Source of the DNA: Saccoglossus kowalevskii
Taxonomy: Eukaryota; Hemichordata; Enteropneusta; Harrimaniidae
Assembly: GCF_000003605.2 (NCBI RefSeq)
Contig: NW_003131855.1
Span: forward strand, 130,456 to 160,936
DNA: 30,481 nt
Direction of reading: 5' to 3'
The notes under the pieces are model-generated. The model had not been told where the DNA came from and made no database searches. It saw nothing but the letters and a program-made list of their open reading frames with translations. The position numbers were made by a program, and so were the translations under genes. This document shows positions 1 through 12,700 of the stretch, piece by piece (positions within the stretch are counted from its first letter, which is position 1; every line of letters starts with the position of its first letter).

Positions 1-42
1 TTTAAAGAAAATGCTTTGTCACAGAATAATAGTCTGTTAAAG
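1..42 (+). CDS. possible upstream exon (3' end) of the VWA3B-like gene
   Basis: Frame 1 is open from base 1 and reads FKENALSQNNSLLK, followed by GT at 43-44, ending in phase 0 as the exon at 566 requires. The donor (gtgcca) is weak and the piece is short, so this could equally be intron. Confidence 0.3.
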
Positions 43-565
43 GTGCCAAGTATGAAATAATTTGAGGACAAAAAACCAAACCTTCATAGAAATCGGAATA
101 ATAGGTCTTTTGATTATCGGAGACGCATTTCAATGGACTTGATTACAGACAATGCATGACGTAAATTTCACCAGGAAATTCCGCAGTGTGCTCTCGCAAT
201 CGAGGACTTAGTCATTTTTACAAGATTCGCCATTTTTGATGTCACGTGATAATTATGTAAACAATGACTGTCCAGTTTGTGCGAACTTGTACCTCTATAC
301 TTTGTCTTTTGAAATATATAAGCTAAATTGCTCTTCTGAACAAGACAACAGACAGAGAATGATTTATTCGAAAACGTCACAAAACCCTTCTCGCTACCTT
401 AAGGAAAATCTATAAAATTCAGGTGCAGGAAAAATGTTAGTGATTTTCAGGAATATTATTTCCTGTAGAAATCTTCAGAGGATTAAATCATGAACATTTC
501 TATTTTAGCCGTTTGATACAATACAGTACATTAACAATTGTTTTTGTTTTGTTTTATTTTTTCAG
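1..565. other. intron upstream of exon 1
   Basis: Apart from the possible exon at 1-42 nothing coding is visible. Ends in a long T-rich tract and ttcag. Confidence 0.6.
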
Positions 566-720
566 TCTTCACGTAACAAGCTAATAAATGCACAATACTG
601 TGATAAATTCTGCCATGTACTGTGGAAAGACGGAACAGTGAAACATGTGCATGTAACAGCTGATGTACATAGAAACTATGAAAGACGAATGGCAGTGGCA
701 TTGGATGCTCTACAGAAAAG
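566..720 (+). CDS. VWA3B-like: VWA3B-like exon 1 (first certain exon)
   Basis: Follows a T-rich tract ending ttcag at 561-565; ends at a gtgagt donor. Encodes 51 residues plus two bases of an Arg codon, starting SSRNKLINAQ and including CHVLWKDGTVKHVHV, the segment that precedes the VWFA domain in the VWA3 family. Upstream exons must lie before the window, as there is no start codon or first exon in reach. Confidence 0.85.
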
Positions 721-3700
721 GTGAGTACAACCAATCAGTGCTGTTCCTTTTCATCATGTGACCACAACTGATGACTTGCATTTTCTTTTTACGAGTTACA
801 GGATATGTGTTAGTGAAAACAAATTTAATATTTTTCACACACACATTAATCATTTTGCTTTGTATTGATGAGGTATAGAGCATATATGTTATCCCATCTA
901 TGGTTACTACCAGTGCAATTTTTTTCCAAACACCAAAACAGCAACATTGCCAACTACATTGTAAGTTGCTGACTGGTTTGTACAAAAAGTACATACTGAC
1001 ACAATATGAAATGTCATGACACAGTCGCTGGTGTGTCTGGGCTGTGTCATAATGTTCGTAAATTTGTGCATTGGTTTGAACTAACCGGTTCTAGTCATGT
1101 AACAATCTTGAGACATGTAAAATCAACTGGCATTGCTGCTTTGGTGTTCGGAACAATACAGCGATGACAGTAAAGGAAGAGATGATAAATAGAGGTAATA
1201 AATGTATTATCGGTATATATAATACATACATGCTTGTAATGTACACAGAATTGACTGGTTACAGCAGGGAAGTCGAGAGTTGTTCGGTACAATTATTGAA
1301 GATCAGGTCTACATTCTGATTGATGTCTCAAATTCCATGGAACCTCATTTGGATCTGGTCAAAGAGAAACTCATCCGGTTAATGGAGGTAAGAGGTGGCA
1401 ACCAATATTCATTTTAATCTGTATTCTAGTTTGTTACAATCATTTCCAGTAAAGTATATTAGACAACTGTGTTTTGTTTGCAGTCACTTGTCATTTAGAA
1501 ATTATAATATCAATGGTGTGAACTGCAATCTTTTCAATCTTAATGATACTACAGCATTCTGTTACTAAGTGACGCTACTTAGTTTTTGAACACACAAATC
1601 TATTTTTTCACAGGAACAACTACGCCACAAAATGAAATTCAACCTCATTAAGTTTGGGACACGTGCAATGACATGGCGGGACAGAATGGTCGACGTCAAT
1701 GAAGCTAATTTGCATAGTGCTTGGAGCTGGGTTCGCGGATTGACAGTAACCGGATCAACTAATACATTATCTGCATTGAAGCTGGCATTATCAGATCCCA
1801 ACACACAGGCAGTCTATCTCCTTACTGATGGGAGGCCTGATATGGTAAGCTCATCTGTACTGATTTGGTAATCTTTCCTTATGATTCATGGAATCTTACA
1901 TGTTATGAATGATATTCTGTATTTGCTCAAAGTTTTTGATATATAAGGATAGAATTACCTTGCCTAGGGTTTAATTGTAAATCCATTTGCAACTGTGCCA
2001 TTGAACATCAATTATAGACCGTTCATTTGATATTGATAAACCTTTACATACATACATATGTGTTCTTCAAGGTCGGTGAAAACTAACAAAATATTGAGGA
2101 GATACAAGACTTACTGGTACATGTATGTCACCATTATCGTCTCATTGACGCTGTTTTTTTCGGCAATTCTCAGACTTATCGATTACATTTGGATTTTTGG
2201 GTATATTCACTAATACTAGCAACCCTCCCACCAAATAATAAAAATAACAGAATATGGTATTGTTTATAAATGAAGGTCAACTAAAAACCTTCAAATTTTG
2301 ATTCACACTTATAATAAGGTGACAAGAAGTTTGGATTACTGTAAAATATTTGAGCTGGAATGAATTTTTGCTGAAAAGATTTTTTGGGTGTTTTGTATGG
2401 AATTTATTTTCACTGATTATTGACAAGTTGAATGAAAAATATAGGGAAAAAGGTATATTCGTTGGATTTTATTTGCACTGAATCATTCCTTCAGCGAAAA
2501 TAACAAAAATTAATTCCAAGCAAAAATAAAGTATTTTACAGTACGGTACTATCAAATAACAATACTGAAAATATTATTCTTTGTCAACAGCCACAGAAGA
2601 CTGTATTAGCTCAAGTTCAACTACAACAGAAAGTACCCATCCATACAATTTCATTCAATTGTGCAGACACAGAAGCTAATCAGTTCCTAGCACAACTAGC
2701 TGCTGACACAGGAGGGCGCTATCACTACTTTTCAGAGCAGGGCACAAGAGATCCTGGTGGTCCCATGCCGTTTGAGGTGAAACATTTTGTATTTTGCCAT
2801 TTTTCTACATTATATAAGTTAATTATTGAGTGAATGTTTTTTGTTGAAACAACTATGAAATGCTCACCACTATAAATACTTTGTTTCTGGAAATGGTGGC
2901 ATATTTCATCATGTGACCACTATGGCGATGCATCATTGGTTCATTAGAAAATCATGCAAATTTTTAATATGGCAACCTGTCTTCCAATGTTCAGAGTGAG
3001 GACATCAGATTTTTGAAAGAAGAACTGGACAGAGGTCGAGAAGATCTTTCAAAGATAGCAAGATTAAGGGCTGAATGTGCAGCCTTAGATTGGACCAATA
3101 ATAGACATGTAGAGTTTGGTTGCAGCAGAGACCATGGATTACCGTAAGTCATCTACACTCTGAAGAAAACATTTGAATTCCAATCAGTAATTTCCTTGAT
3201 TGTCAAATTGGCTAACAAGCATACTTCCACCTATCTTTGTAGGCCACGTCCAGCTTCGGCACCAGGTATGCGAATGGATTCTCCCAAACCACCAATTACT
3301 CCAAGAACTACCCGACCCATGTCTGCATTTGGTACAGCTGAACTGACCACACATATTAAATGCCACAGCTACAGAGCTGGGACTTTCCCTAGAAAAAACT
3401 CTGTAACTAAAGGGAAGCCAAAGCTAGTTGCAGGTAGGTGAATCTGTCAGTGTTCACTGATAACTGATAGGTGGAAATAGCTACCACTGTTAGTAGGAGA
3501 TACTGTGTATTAGCCATTCCTTTTTATTTTGTAAATATTATTAACCTTTGCAAATATTTTATTTGTTCTGTTTATTTCACTTTTTTCTTGATTTATGTAA
3601 CATATCATTTGTGCTCTTTTTTTTGGCCTGTTTTTCTTTGTGAAGCCCGGAAAACTGAGGTTCATGACATACGTAAGTGATTGGATGATTGCATGACCAG

Positions 3701-6700
3701 CTGATGAATATGCATAAGCTGTCATCAATATTCATCAGATCTAATGAATATGCATATGTTAGTCATGAATATTCATCAGATTTCATGAATATGCATAAGT
3801 TTGGCTTCACCATTATGAATCTGCTTCTAAAAATATGTATTATGTTATATATTCTGCTTGGTGATTACCCCTTGTTTGATTTGTTTTGTAAAAGCTTCTG
3901 GTAAAAAGGTGGTGGGTGAGTGTTTATTCCAGTTTCCTACCAGTGTAGTCTGGTCCCAACCCTTTCCTGCACAGGTGTTCTGTGAAAAGGCATATATTCA
4001 AATGTTGCATAAATTCATGTAAATATATTCATGTCATGTAGTGATAAATAATGTGCTCGTTCCAGTATGGTGAACAAGTGCGTAATGCTGTAATAATTAT
4101 GGAATAATTAAACAAATAAACCAATTATTGGAGAAAAAAAAATGGAATTCAATAGTGCTGCCTGTTGCAGTAAAACATTTTCTCTCCTGCACTGGTACTG
4201 TTGTTCAAATACTTTGGCAACCTTAGATTTATTACTACTGTTACCATAGTGATTAAATTGATCATGTTAAACTCCTATGGCATTATCATGATGCTATTGC
4301 TTGACCATTTCATATTCAGTGAACATGTGTGTGTCATGTAAAATTATAACATTCATTTAGATTTCATTCAATTATAATATATGACTAGTACATTTTTAAT
4401 GTAGTGCAAATAATAATGGTCGCTAGGTATACTTACATTAAGAAATGATAATATATTTCAAAATTGAACAATGCAAGACTTGAAACAACCATAAACTGAA
4501 AATAATACCTATGTGTTTAAACTGGCTTTTTTGTGTGATCCGAGTACCATGACAAAACCTTGCCATGTAACACAGACCACAGTCACTCTACTAGAAGAGT
4601 GACTTTGCACAGACAGATACAATGTATATGTCATTATGAGTATTGATGTTTGGAAGTTCGTGTTGACAGAGTTTTGTCACATGTGATCTCTAGATCCCGT
4701 ACTTTACTGAAAACAGCCTGTTGACTTAATATTTGGCAGACAGTCAAAGAAATATGGCAAGTAACCAGCATGTAGCATTCAAAGTTAGATTATATGATTG
4801 TGATTTTTGTATTTACTTTCAGGCCATACTAAAACCAGTCTGATGAGAACCATGAGTAGTACTTCATTTGATCCCAGCAAGCAATGGATGTTGCCGGAAA
4901 CCAGGGAATTGTTTGAAAAACAGTGGTCTAAATTTAAACAAGCATTGGAAGGTAAGATTTCATGGCACCAACATTTACTGTATCATTCTAAAATTTTGAA
5001 TATCTCATGTTTGCTAGTTTTCAGTATTATTCTCTATACCTTTACCTATTCTTTTAATCTCAACAGAAACTGAAAAAATAGACCGACTGGAGAAGATAAA
5101 AAAACAGAAAAAGAGAACTCTAAGAATCAAAGATAAAGAGTAAGTTCCTTGCTTTGTAGGATGATATTCTGTGCAACCTTATCACACCCACACAATTCAC
5201 CTATACTGTATTTTGAAGGCATTTCACATGTTTGTATTGTATTATATTGTATGTTTGATTTCAGTCCGTATGAGATGACCTCAAGGAGGTGGTTGAAGAT
5301 TTACGGTTTAAGAGCTCGTAAACTGACAATCATGGATGCTTTGTCACCTACCGCTATTCCACATCGTGCCAAATATGTACCAATACTTGATAAGTACGTG
5401 CTGTCAAAAGTGTTTGACGAGGTAAGTTCAGTGCAACCACTAACCTTAGAAGTGAGGTGCTGCTGTTATTTTCGAGCACTCAATACAGAAAGGCATTCAA
5501 GTTGCATCACTGCGAGAACAAAAATGATCCTGTTTTAGCTGAATATACCGGTAGTAGCGCATGTGGGTTACCTGAAAGATCAAGTTGTATCTATTGTCAG
5601 AATAATTCATATTTTCAATGATCCAGCGTACAATATATACAATTTGTGGAACATCCGTGCTTCTATATGCATTACTGATGCATTTCTAAAATAACAAATA
5701 CAGAATTGTAACCATGTGTGTGATAACTAAACTACTATTTAATGTTTGTAGGTATTACCTCTAGCCCATACTACTGGATCTAATAGAAAGGAAGTGAAAT
5801 TAATCAACCCTCACGGCGTCAATCTAGTTGGTTATGAAGAAAGATTACAGGACGCCATCAATGATTACAACAAGAGATTAGATATGATTGTATGGAAGGC
5901 CTTGACAGATGAAGAAAGAGACAAGTAGGTGTTTTATATCTGCCATCATTTCTGTACTTTTAGTGAAGGTATTTTTAGCAAATCAGCAGTTTCTAGTTTT
6001 TTCTGCCCTTTTGTAGATTCAAATCCAAACAATTGGCTTTATTTACATTACCATGTTTTGAGACCACACCAATTTTATTCCATACTTAATGGCAGTACTC
6101 CATGAGTTCTTGAAGCCATTTCGTAAAATGCCTGGTTTGTGATATATTAATTCAGTCATTTCCTATTTCAATATTTTAAAGTTACCAATAACAAGTCATC
6201 AAGTTCAAGTGAAATGCAATCAGATAATGTGGTACAACTGCAAGATCTAATTTGTTTAAATCGATGAGATAATTTGCATATTTAATCATATAAAAAAATC
6301 TTTGAACATTGCCACCAATGCTTTTAGCATTTGGAAGCCGTTTCTGAGGTTGATGTGATTATTTATTGTTCTAGATTTGGCAGTGAAAACAGTGGTCCGG
6401 TCTCTTTCATGGACAATAAACTAGAACTGATGCAGGCCCTGGACAGACTAGGATGGCCACTACGTGAAGATGACATCTTATTGCTACAAGAAGAAATAGA
6501 ACAAGCATATAAGTACTTGCAACAGAGCAAGGACCTAAGGAGGGCTGCTGAACGTAAAAGTAGTCTGTCAAGCATCGGTACTGACAACAATCGACCGAAG
6601 AGTGGTAAGAAAATAAGACGAAAGAAGATCAAGAAACGTTATACTCAGAATGATGATTATTACGATGACATTGAAGATGATATAATTGATGACGGAGACG

Positions 6701-9700
6701 ATGGGGATGACGTCTTTGATGAAAAGTCAACAGCGAGAGAATATGAGGTAGCCTATTAACGAAATGGTGATAGATTGTAGTTTTCACAAAATTTACATGT
6801 ATATATCATAATAGGAATTTAGGATTTAAGAAAATCATATTGAGTTAAGTTTTAAAAAGTGACTCAATGATAATAAAGCAGGTAAATCATGTATGCATGA
6901 TTTGTATATAGCTCTAATGTTTCTGAAGATACAGGCAAGTACGGAGTGGAATCATTTTTCAATGATAACTGTTTAGGATATGAATGAAGGAAGTAATTAA
7001 AATTTAGGAAGTGTGAAGATGTATGAATAAAATCAATTCTAAGAATTCAGATTTGCTAAAATAAGCGCTTTGCAAAATTTGCCAGTTGATAATATTTTTA
7101 AAGCCCACCTATGTTATGCAGAGTATTAAATAATATTGTTTTCATGAAAGTTGCTGCTTAATGAGTTCTAATTAGTCAATTACAAAATGGCTTCAGTCAA
7201 ATTAGGGAAGGGGGAATACATAGGTATTTCATGCAATATTTTCAATTGTGTATCAGTATTCCATTTGATAACTAAGATTTAATTTTTAGGGTAAGTATTG
7301 AGGGTATGCTTTCCCCGGTAGATGAAAGTCTGGTTTGTTTTGAGTTTCTCTGCAAAGTAATGCTACAAGTGCAATCATTTTATACAGGGTGCAACTGTGC
7401 ATGCAAATAGTTGCTTTTATTATACTAGATATTTTTTTTTTTGCTTGGATTTTTTTTAAAGAGAATAGTAATTACTCTGTGGCTTTGCATGTACATTTTA
7501 GAAAGAATTTTTTAAAAAATAGTCTTTGCTGTTTACTGGTTTACTGATTCATGATGCTTAGTGTTCTGCTTGACTCCTCTATGCAAATGACCTTTAATGT
7601 GCCAAATGTCATCCAATCAAAATGCTGAATAGTTTCCATTCTCTTAAGGGTGCTAATCACATTGTCAGTTTTATCCAATCAAAATGGTACTTATTCAGAG
7701 GCCCTAGTTTGCTGGTCATACAACCTGCTTATTAATCAAAACATAAAGATACTAACTGAATCACGTATCTTAGAAAAAAAAATAATAAAACAGTTTTTAC
7801 AAGCCTTGTATTAGCGAGGAGAAGCAGAACAAAAAGTAATAGTTAGTTTGCTTTTTAATATAACACTAACCTGAATTTCAAATTTTTCTCTTTTTTTTGA
7901 AATAAGAAAAAACGTAGTAAGATGAAGGTATGAAACTGTATAATCAGATTTTGAAGAATTTTGGCAATAAGTGTATTTTGTTTCTGTTTGTAACAATTGT
8001 AGTTTTTTTTTTTACCAGAATACAACCATATGTACTTATTTCAAATAACACACAAGCAGAAGTATTGGGCCTGGTTTGACCGTAACCCTGAAATAAACAG
8101 GGATGCACAACTGTGGGAATTTCTTTTGTTTATTCAGTTTAATTTGACAAACAAACTTGATGTGCGAACAGAACGATTCATGATATATTGTTGAATCCAG
8201 TAATTTCATGAAAATAATTTCAACTCGATAATATTTTCAGTTTTGAACAAGAATTTAGATTTTTGATGACTGTGAACATTAAAGAAACTGGGCTAACCCA
8301 ACCTACCCTGTTTTTACTGCCCAACCCTAAATGTTTTTTTAGTTATATTTGAGCAAACGTAACAAAATTGTGCCAGGCTTTTGAATGAGATTTTACAAAA
8401 AATTCAAAACTTGTAAAACTGTGTAGTTTAAACAACTTTAAACATGATTTATGGTAATCATTTATACAAAATTTATAGAAAAATCAAAAAAAAAAAAATT
8501 TCCCTACCTTTTGAAAAGCATATTACAGAAACCAAAACATTGTTTTTATTTGGCCTAATGATTCAACAGAATGTCTCTCATTTGATGTGTGCCGTAATTG
8601 TGCATTTTGTTTTTAATGGTGTCTATGGTTTGAAGAAATTGAAGAAGTGAGAAATTTATTTTTACTTTATTGCTGAATTTCAATCCTTATACTTCTGCTT
8701 GTATGCATTCATGCATCTAACATCACACAAACAACTGATAATCGTAAAAGTGTTGTTTTGGCTGCAAACATAGCAGTGTCTGGGATGAAAACACTAATAA
8801 GTATATCTTGAGGATTGCATATTAGCATCTTAATTTGTGCATCAAATGAATACTACGATGTTAGCAGTCAAAACAGCAATTTATTTTATTATTCAAAGTA
8901 GGAGGGTCGTCACCTGCGCACGCACGGGAATTGAGTCCCAAGCGATGGTAACAACACACGCTAAACATGCAAAGGCTCATGGGTAGACGCTTGTTTGTAA
9001 ACAATGACATGCTATGGCCATTTGACGCATGCGCAGGTGACGACACCCCCGCTTTAAGCATGCTTATCCATACTTCCACTAAGAAATCACCTACTGACGC
9101 CATTTTTATCTCCTATTCATTTTTTTTATTATCCGCGGATACTTTTAGCAGGTGATTGGTTAAGTGGATGAAAGTTCAAATGTTTAAGTCTATCATTTGT
9201 CTTGTATTGTATGATTGAGATAGTTACTGTGAATGAAAAAAGCAACCAAACCATCAGTACTGTAATATAGCTTTGCAAACCAAATAGCAATAATGATAGT
9301 TGAAGTGTAACTGTTTTTAATGGTAAGCTGATATATATTGCTACTTTGTTAGCAAAACAGTGAGCTATATTGCAATACTGCTGGTTGGGTTGCTTTTTCA
9401 TTCCCAGTAAAAATTTCAATTCGTCCATGCATGCGTTAGGGTTTCCTAGACTGGTCTCGTGATATCGCACCTATTGTATGTCCCAAACAAAATTTTCAAC
9501 TGACAATAAATCTAAAAACAGCAAAATTTCTATATCTTTTACTGTAGGGCTTGGGCAGCTCGATATCAGAGACCAGCTCTAGTAAGAAGCCTCCCACATC
9601 CAGGAAAAGAATACAGAAAATATTAGATAAGAGGAAAGGCATGAGTGTTGTCGGTCGAAGTGAATCCGATGGTCTCTATTATCCAGGTAAAGAATGTACA

Positions 9701-12700
9701 TTCAATCACATACTAACACATGTGTGAAATACATGTGAAATATTATTCCCTCCTTACTGTGAAATAATTTATTTTCACTAGAATTAATTTTCGGTGAAAA
9801 GACCTTTTGGGTATTTTGTATGGAATTCATTTTCACTGATGTAAAATATAGGAAAAAATGTATATTTCCTAGATTTTATTTTCACCGAATCACTCTTTCA
9901 GCGAAAATAGCAAAAATTCATTCCAAGTGAAAATAAAGTATTTTACAGTACTAACAATATATGCAATCAGTTGCAACACTATGCAAACCATGATGTTAGT
10001 TTGTCTTGATGTCATTGATTTCATTCTGAAAGTACTACATGTATGGAGAATATAAATTTACAAAATATTTCCTACCGTATGTATATGCAAATGTGAAGAT
10101 TATTAACATTTTCGCCCATATAAGGTGCTATGATCTCCTTATATGGTTGTACACACATAAAATGTCATTTTTGTAGTAATGTTCCAACTGCGCATCATTA
10201 AATATGCCTCACTTACAATTAAAACACAAAACAATCCTAGTTTTTGTAACATTATATTTCATGTATATTTTTCCTATACCTAGTTATTAATTCAATATTA
10301 GCATGCATTGTGATTTTTATTAATATCGTTGTACAGATAAATTCTTCCTCATTCTATTCATTGACTGCATATACACGTATGTAAGAGTGTGTCAATATTG
10401 AAATAACCTATAGAATGTCAATATCACTTTTCACAAAATAAACCTGTATATTTGTTTTCCATATTTTTTTCAAAATTTTGATAAAGAATCATAGCTTGTT
10501 GGAAGTATGTCCATTTGTTTCAAAATTATAGATGCATATAAACATGCATGTTGAATCAAAACTTGTGACATTCAACAGGTTAACAAGTTGGCACTGTATC
10601 ATCATATCTTATCTGATAAGTAATCAATTCAGTATTTGATACACCATGACTAATTGTAATTAATAATATTATTAATTATTACATTTTTCAACTAATTCAT
10701 GAAATACATTTTAACTGATGTCAAGTCACAAATGCAATAAATTCATTTTTTTCCCTTCTAATGACGTGTCATTTTTAACCCCGATTTCCATTCCCACTCA
10801 CATCCATTCCCCAAAGTGTTTTCAACCGTTATTACCGGTAGATACCATTGAATGTAGTCTGAGAATCAGGGATTTCTGTTTTGTGATTCGATTCAAAATA
10901 ACCAACTGACAGTCTTGTTGGTTTTATTGTTATGTCTCCAAGCCATTTCTCAGACATGCTTTGACACATTTTGTTCATAGTTGTTACACAGACTAGACAT
11001 AAGTCTGTATTTTGTAGTATAACCTTCTAGTTTTTTACAATATCCAAGGCCATATAATTGTTATTCAGTGACAGGAGCTGTGACAGTTATGTCCTGTCAA
11101 TCAAGAAGCACAAAGGCCCTTATCTCTGCAACACTTTGACCTATGGTGTTTTGAACGAACAAATCATTAAGCATCTGACTGAAAAAAAAAACAGGTTCTA
11201 CCATTTGCATGTATCTCCTCAACTTCACAAGTGAAAATCATTTGTTTTAAGACAAATTCCAATGATGAGAAAATTTCTTTGATGTGGGAAATCATCGGTT
11301 TTATTAGTCGATTACATATAAAGTAATCCCTGTACTCCAAACATGTATGGTATGGTTACAGGCATGACTGAGGATATTCCAGTGAAATAAACAAAATTAA
11401 AACTCAGTGAATAATTAACCCTTTTACAGTAGTCACTGGTATTACCGTAACAAGTGTATTCCATATTTCATCATATTTGCTGTATCAGAAAATGATTTCG
11501 TTAAATCAATGTAAATTTGGTGTACCTTACAATTTATTTGGTACTTATTTGGTACTTATTTGGTACTTACAATTTATTGGAGAGACACTAAAGCAAATAA
11601 GGTAGTCTTTGTGAACACATGTCTGGGTGTCATTGCATTTGGTCTAATGGTGAGTGTGCCTCCTATCAAGGACAGTATGTTATGCCATGTCATATTGTTT
11701 GAGATCCTTGCTGCATTTATCAAATATTTTGTTATTTGCTCTAATATTAATATTATACCGTTTTTGTTCCAATAAAAGCACATTGCATTAATTGTATACT
11801 GTAAAATGATAGATTTTCACTGGGTTTAAATTTCGCTGATTAACCATTTCAGGCATAATTCAGTAGGTCTTAAATTCACGGTTTTATCATTTAGATAATG
11901 TGTTTTATGCTAAATTTTACATATTCACTTGGTTTTAATTTAGCGCATTTTCCAGTCAGTGAAATAAGCAAAATTAAAACTGAGTAAATAATTAACCTTT
12001 TTACAGTACTCAATCATTCAAATAATACTTCTTTTGGCATAGACACACGGCTGTCATTTGCATAAGTGTATGTGCTACTAATAGAATAAATATGGTATAT
12101 AAATTGTAGTTGATTATTTTCTTATGATACGCACTGACTTCTAAAACACAGGAATTGTGACACAATGTCCCGATGCTAGACATGTTGAAGTGAGTTTCCG
12201 AGATTTAGCCGTGGAGATAATCCCCTCAAGGTTTGTTATACCAATTGGTGGCGCTCAACCATGTCCAGGACTTCGGGTAAGTCACTTCAATGTTCAACCA
12301 AAGAACCTCAAAACCAAAACAAACTTAGTAGAAAATAAACTAGTAGAATTGAACTGAATTTGATACATCATGTTTTCCAAAACAAGTTACAAAAACAGCT
12401 TAGAATCAACAGTCAGCAGGACAATTACATTGTGACCTGATACATGTATTAAACAATAATACGATATCATTATTGGTGGATTTTCAAACAAAAACATATC
12501 TACACCACAGTAAACAGCCATACCTAAACTATTCTATCATAAACACATTACCGGTAGATACAGTGCATTTTAAAAATTTGGTTACATAATCTACTGGAAA
12601 AAGTGTAACATGGCAGAAGTAAACTTAGTGCATGCACCCAGACCCTGACAATGTAATAGAACGTGATGTACCAAGAATCGTCATATAGAAAATTCTTTAT

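Larger units (their letters stand above)
6748..9547. other. intron 13, the largest (2.8 kb)
   Basis: Starts with an in-frame stop (6757-6759) and two AATAAA hexamers (6872, 7026), so it may contain a composite terminal exon. The rest is AT-rich; element C1 lies at 8893-9060. The string atccaatcaaaatg occurs twice near 7611 and 7674. ORFs here are short and lack protein-like composition. Confidence 0.6.
9687..12151. other. intron 14 (2.46 kb)
   Basis: Contains element A2 (9755-9950), a half B element (11380-11431), an 11-bp tandem triplet (11535-11567) and element B1 (11797-12008). Remaining sequence AT-rich with no coding signal. Confidence 0.65.

Noticed and set aside
1016-1050. Hairpin with 9-bp arms
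   Set aside because: Short arms and a 17-nt loop in intronic DNA; expected by chance in 30 kb.
3703-3800. CRISPR-like array
   Set aside because: Regular 40-bp spacing, but repeats are AT palindromes without unique spacers, in an animal intron.
6331-6374. ATG start for an independent gene at 6331
   Set aside because: These bases are the end of intron 12; the phase of exon 12 requires the tctag acceptor at 6374, and the peptide before it has no family match.
9129-9470. 113-codon ORF on the - strand
   Set aside because: Within intron 13, not protein-like and no splice partners or homology.
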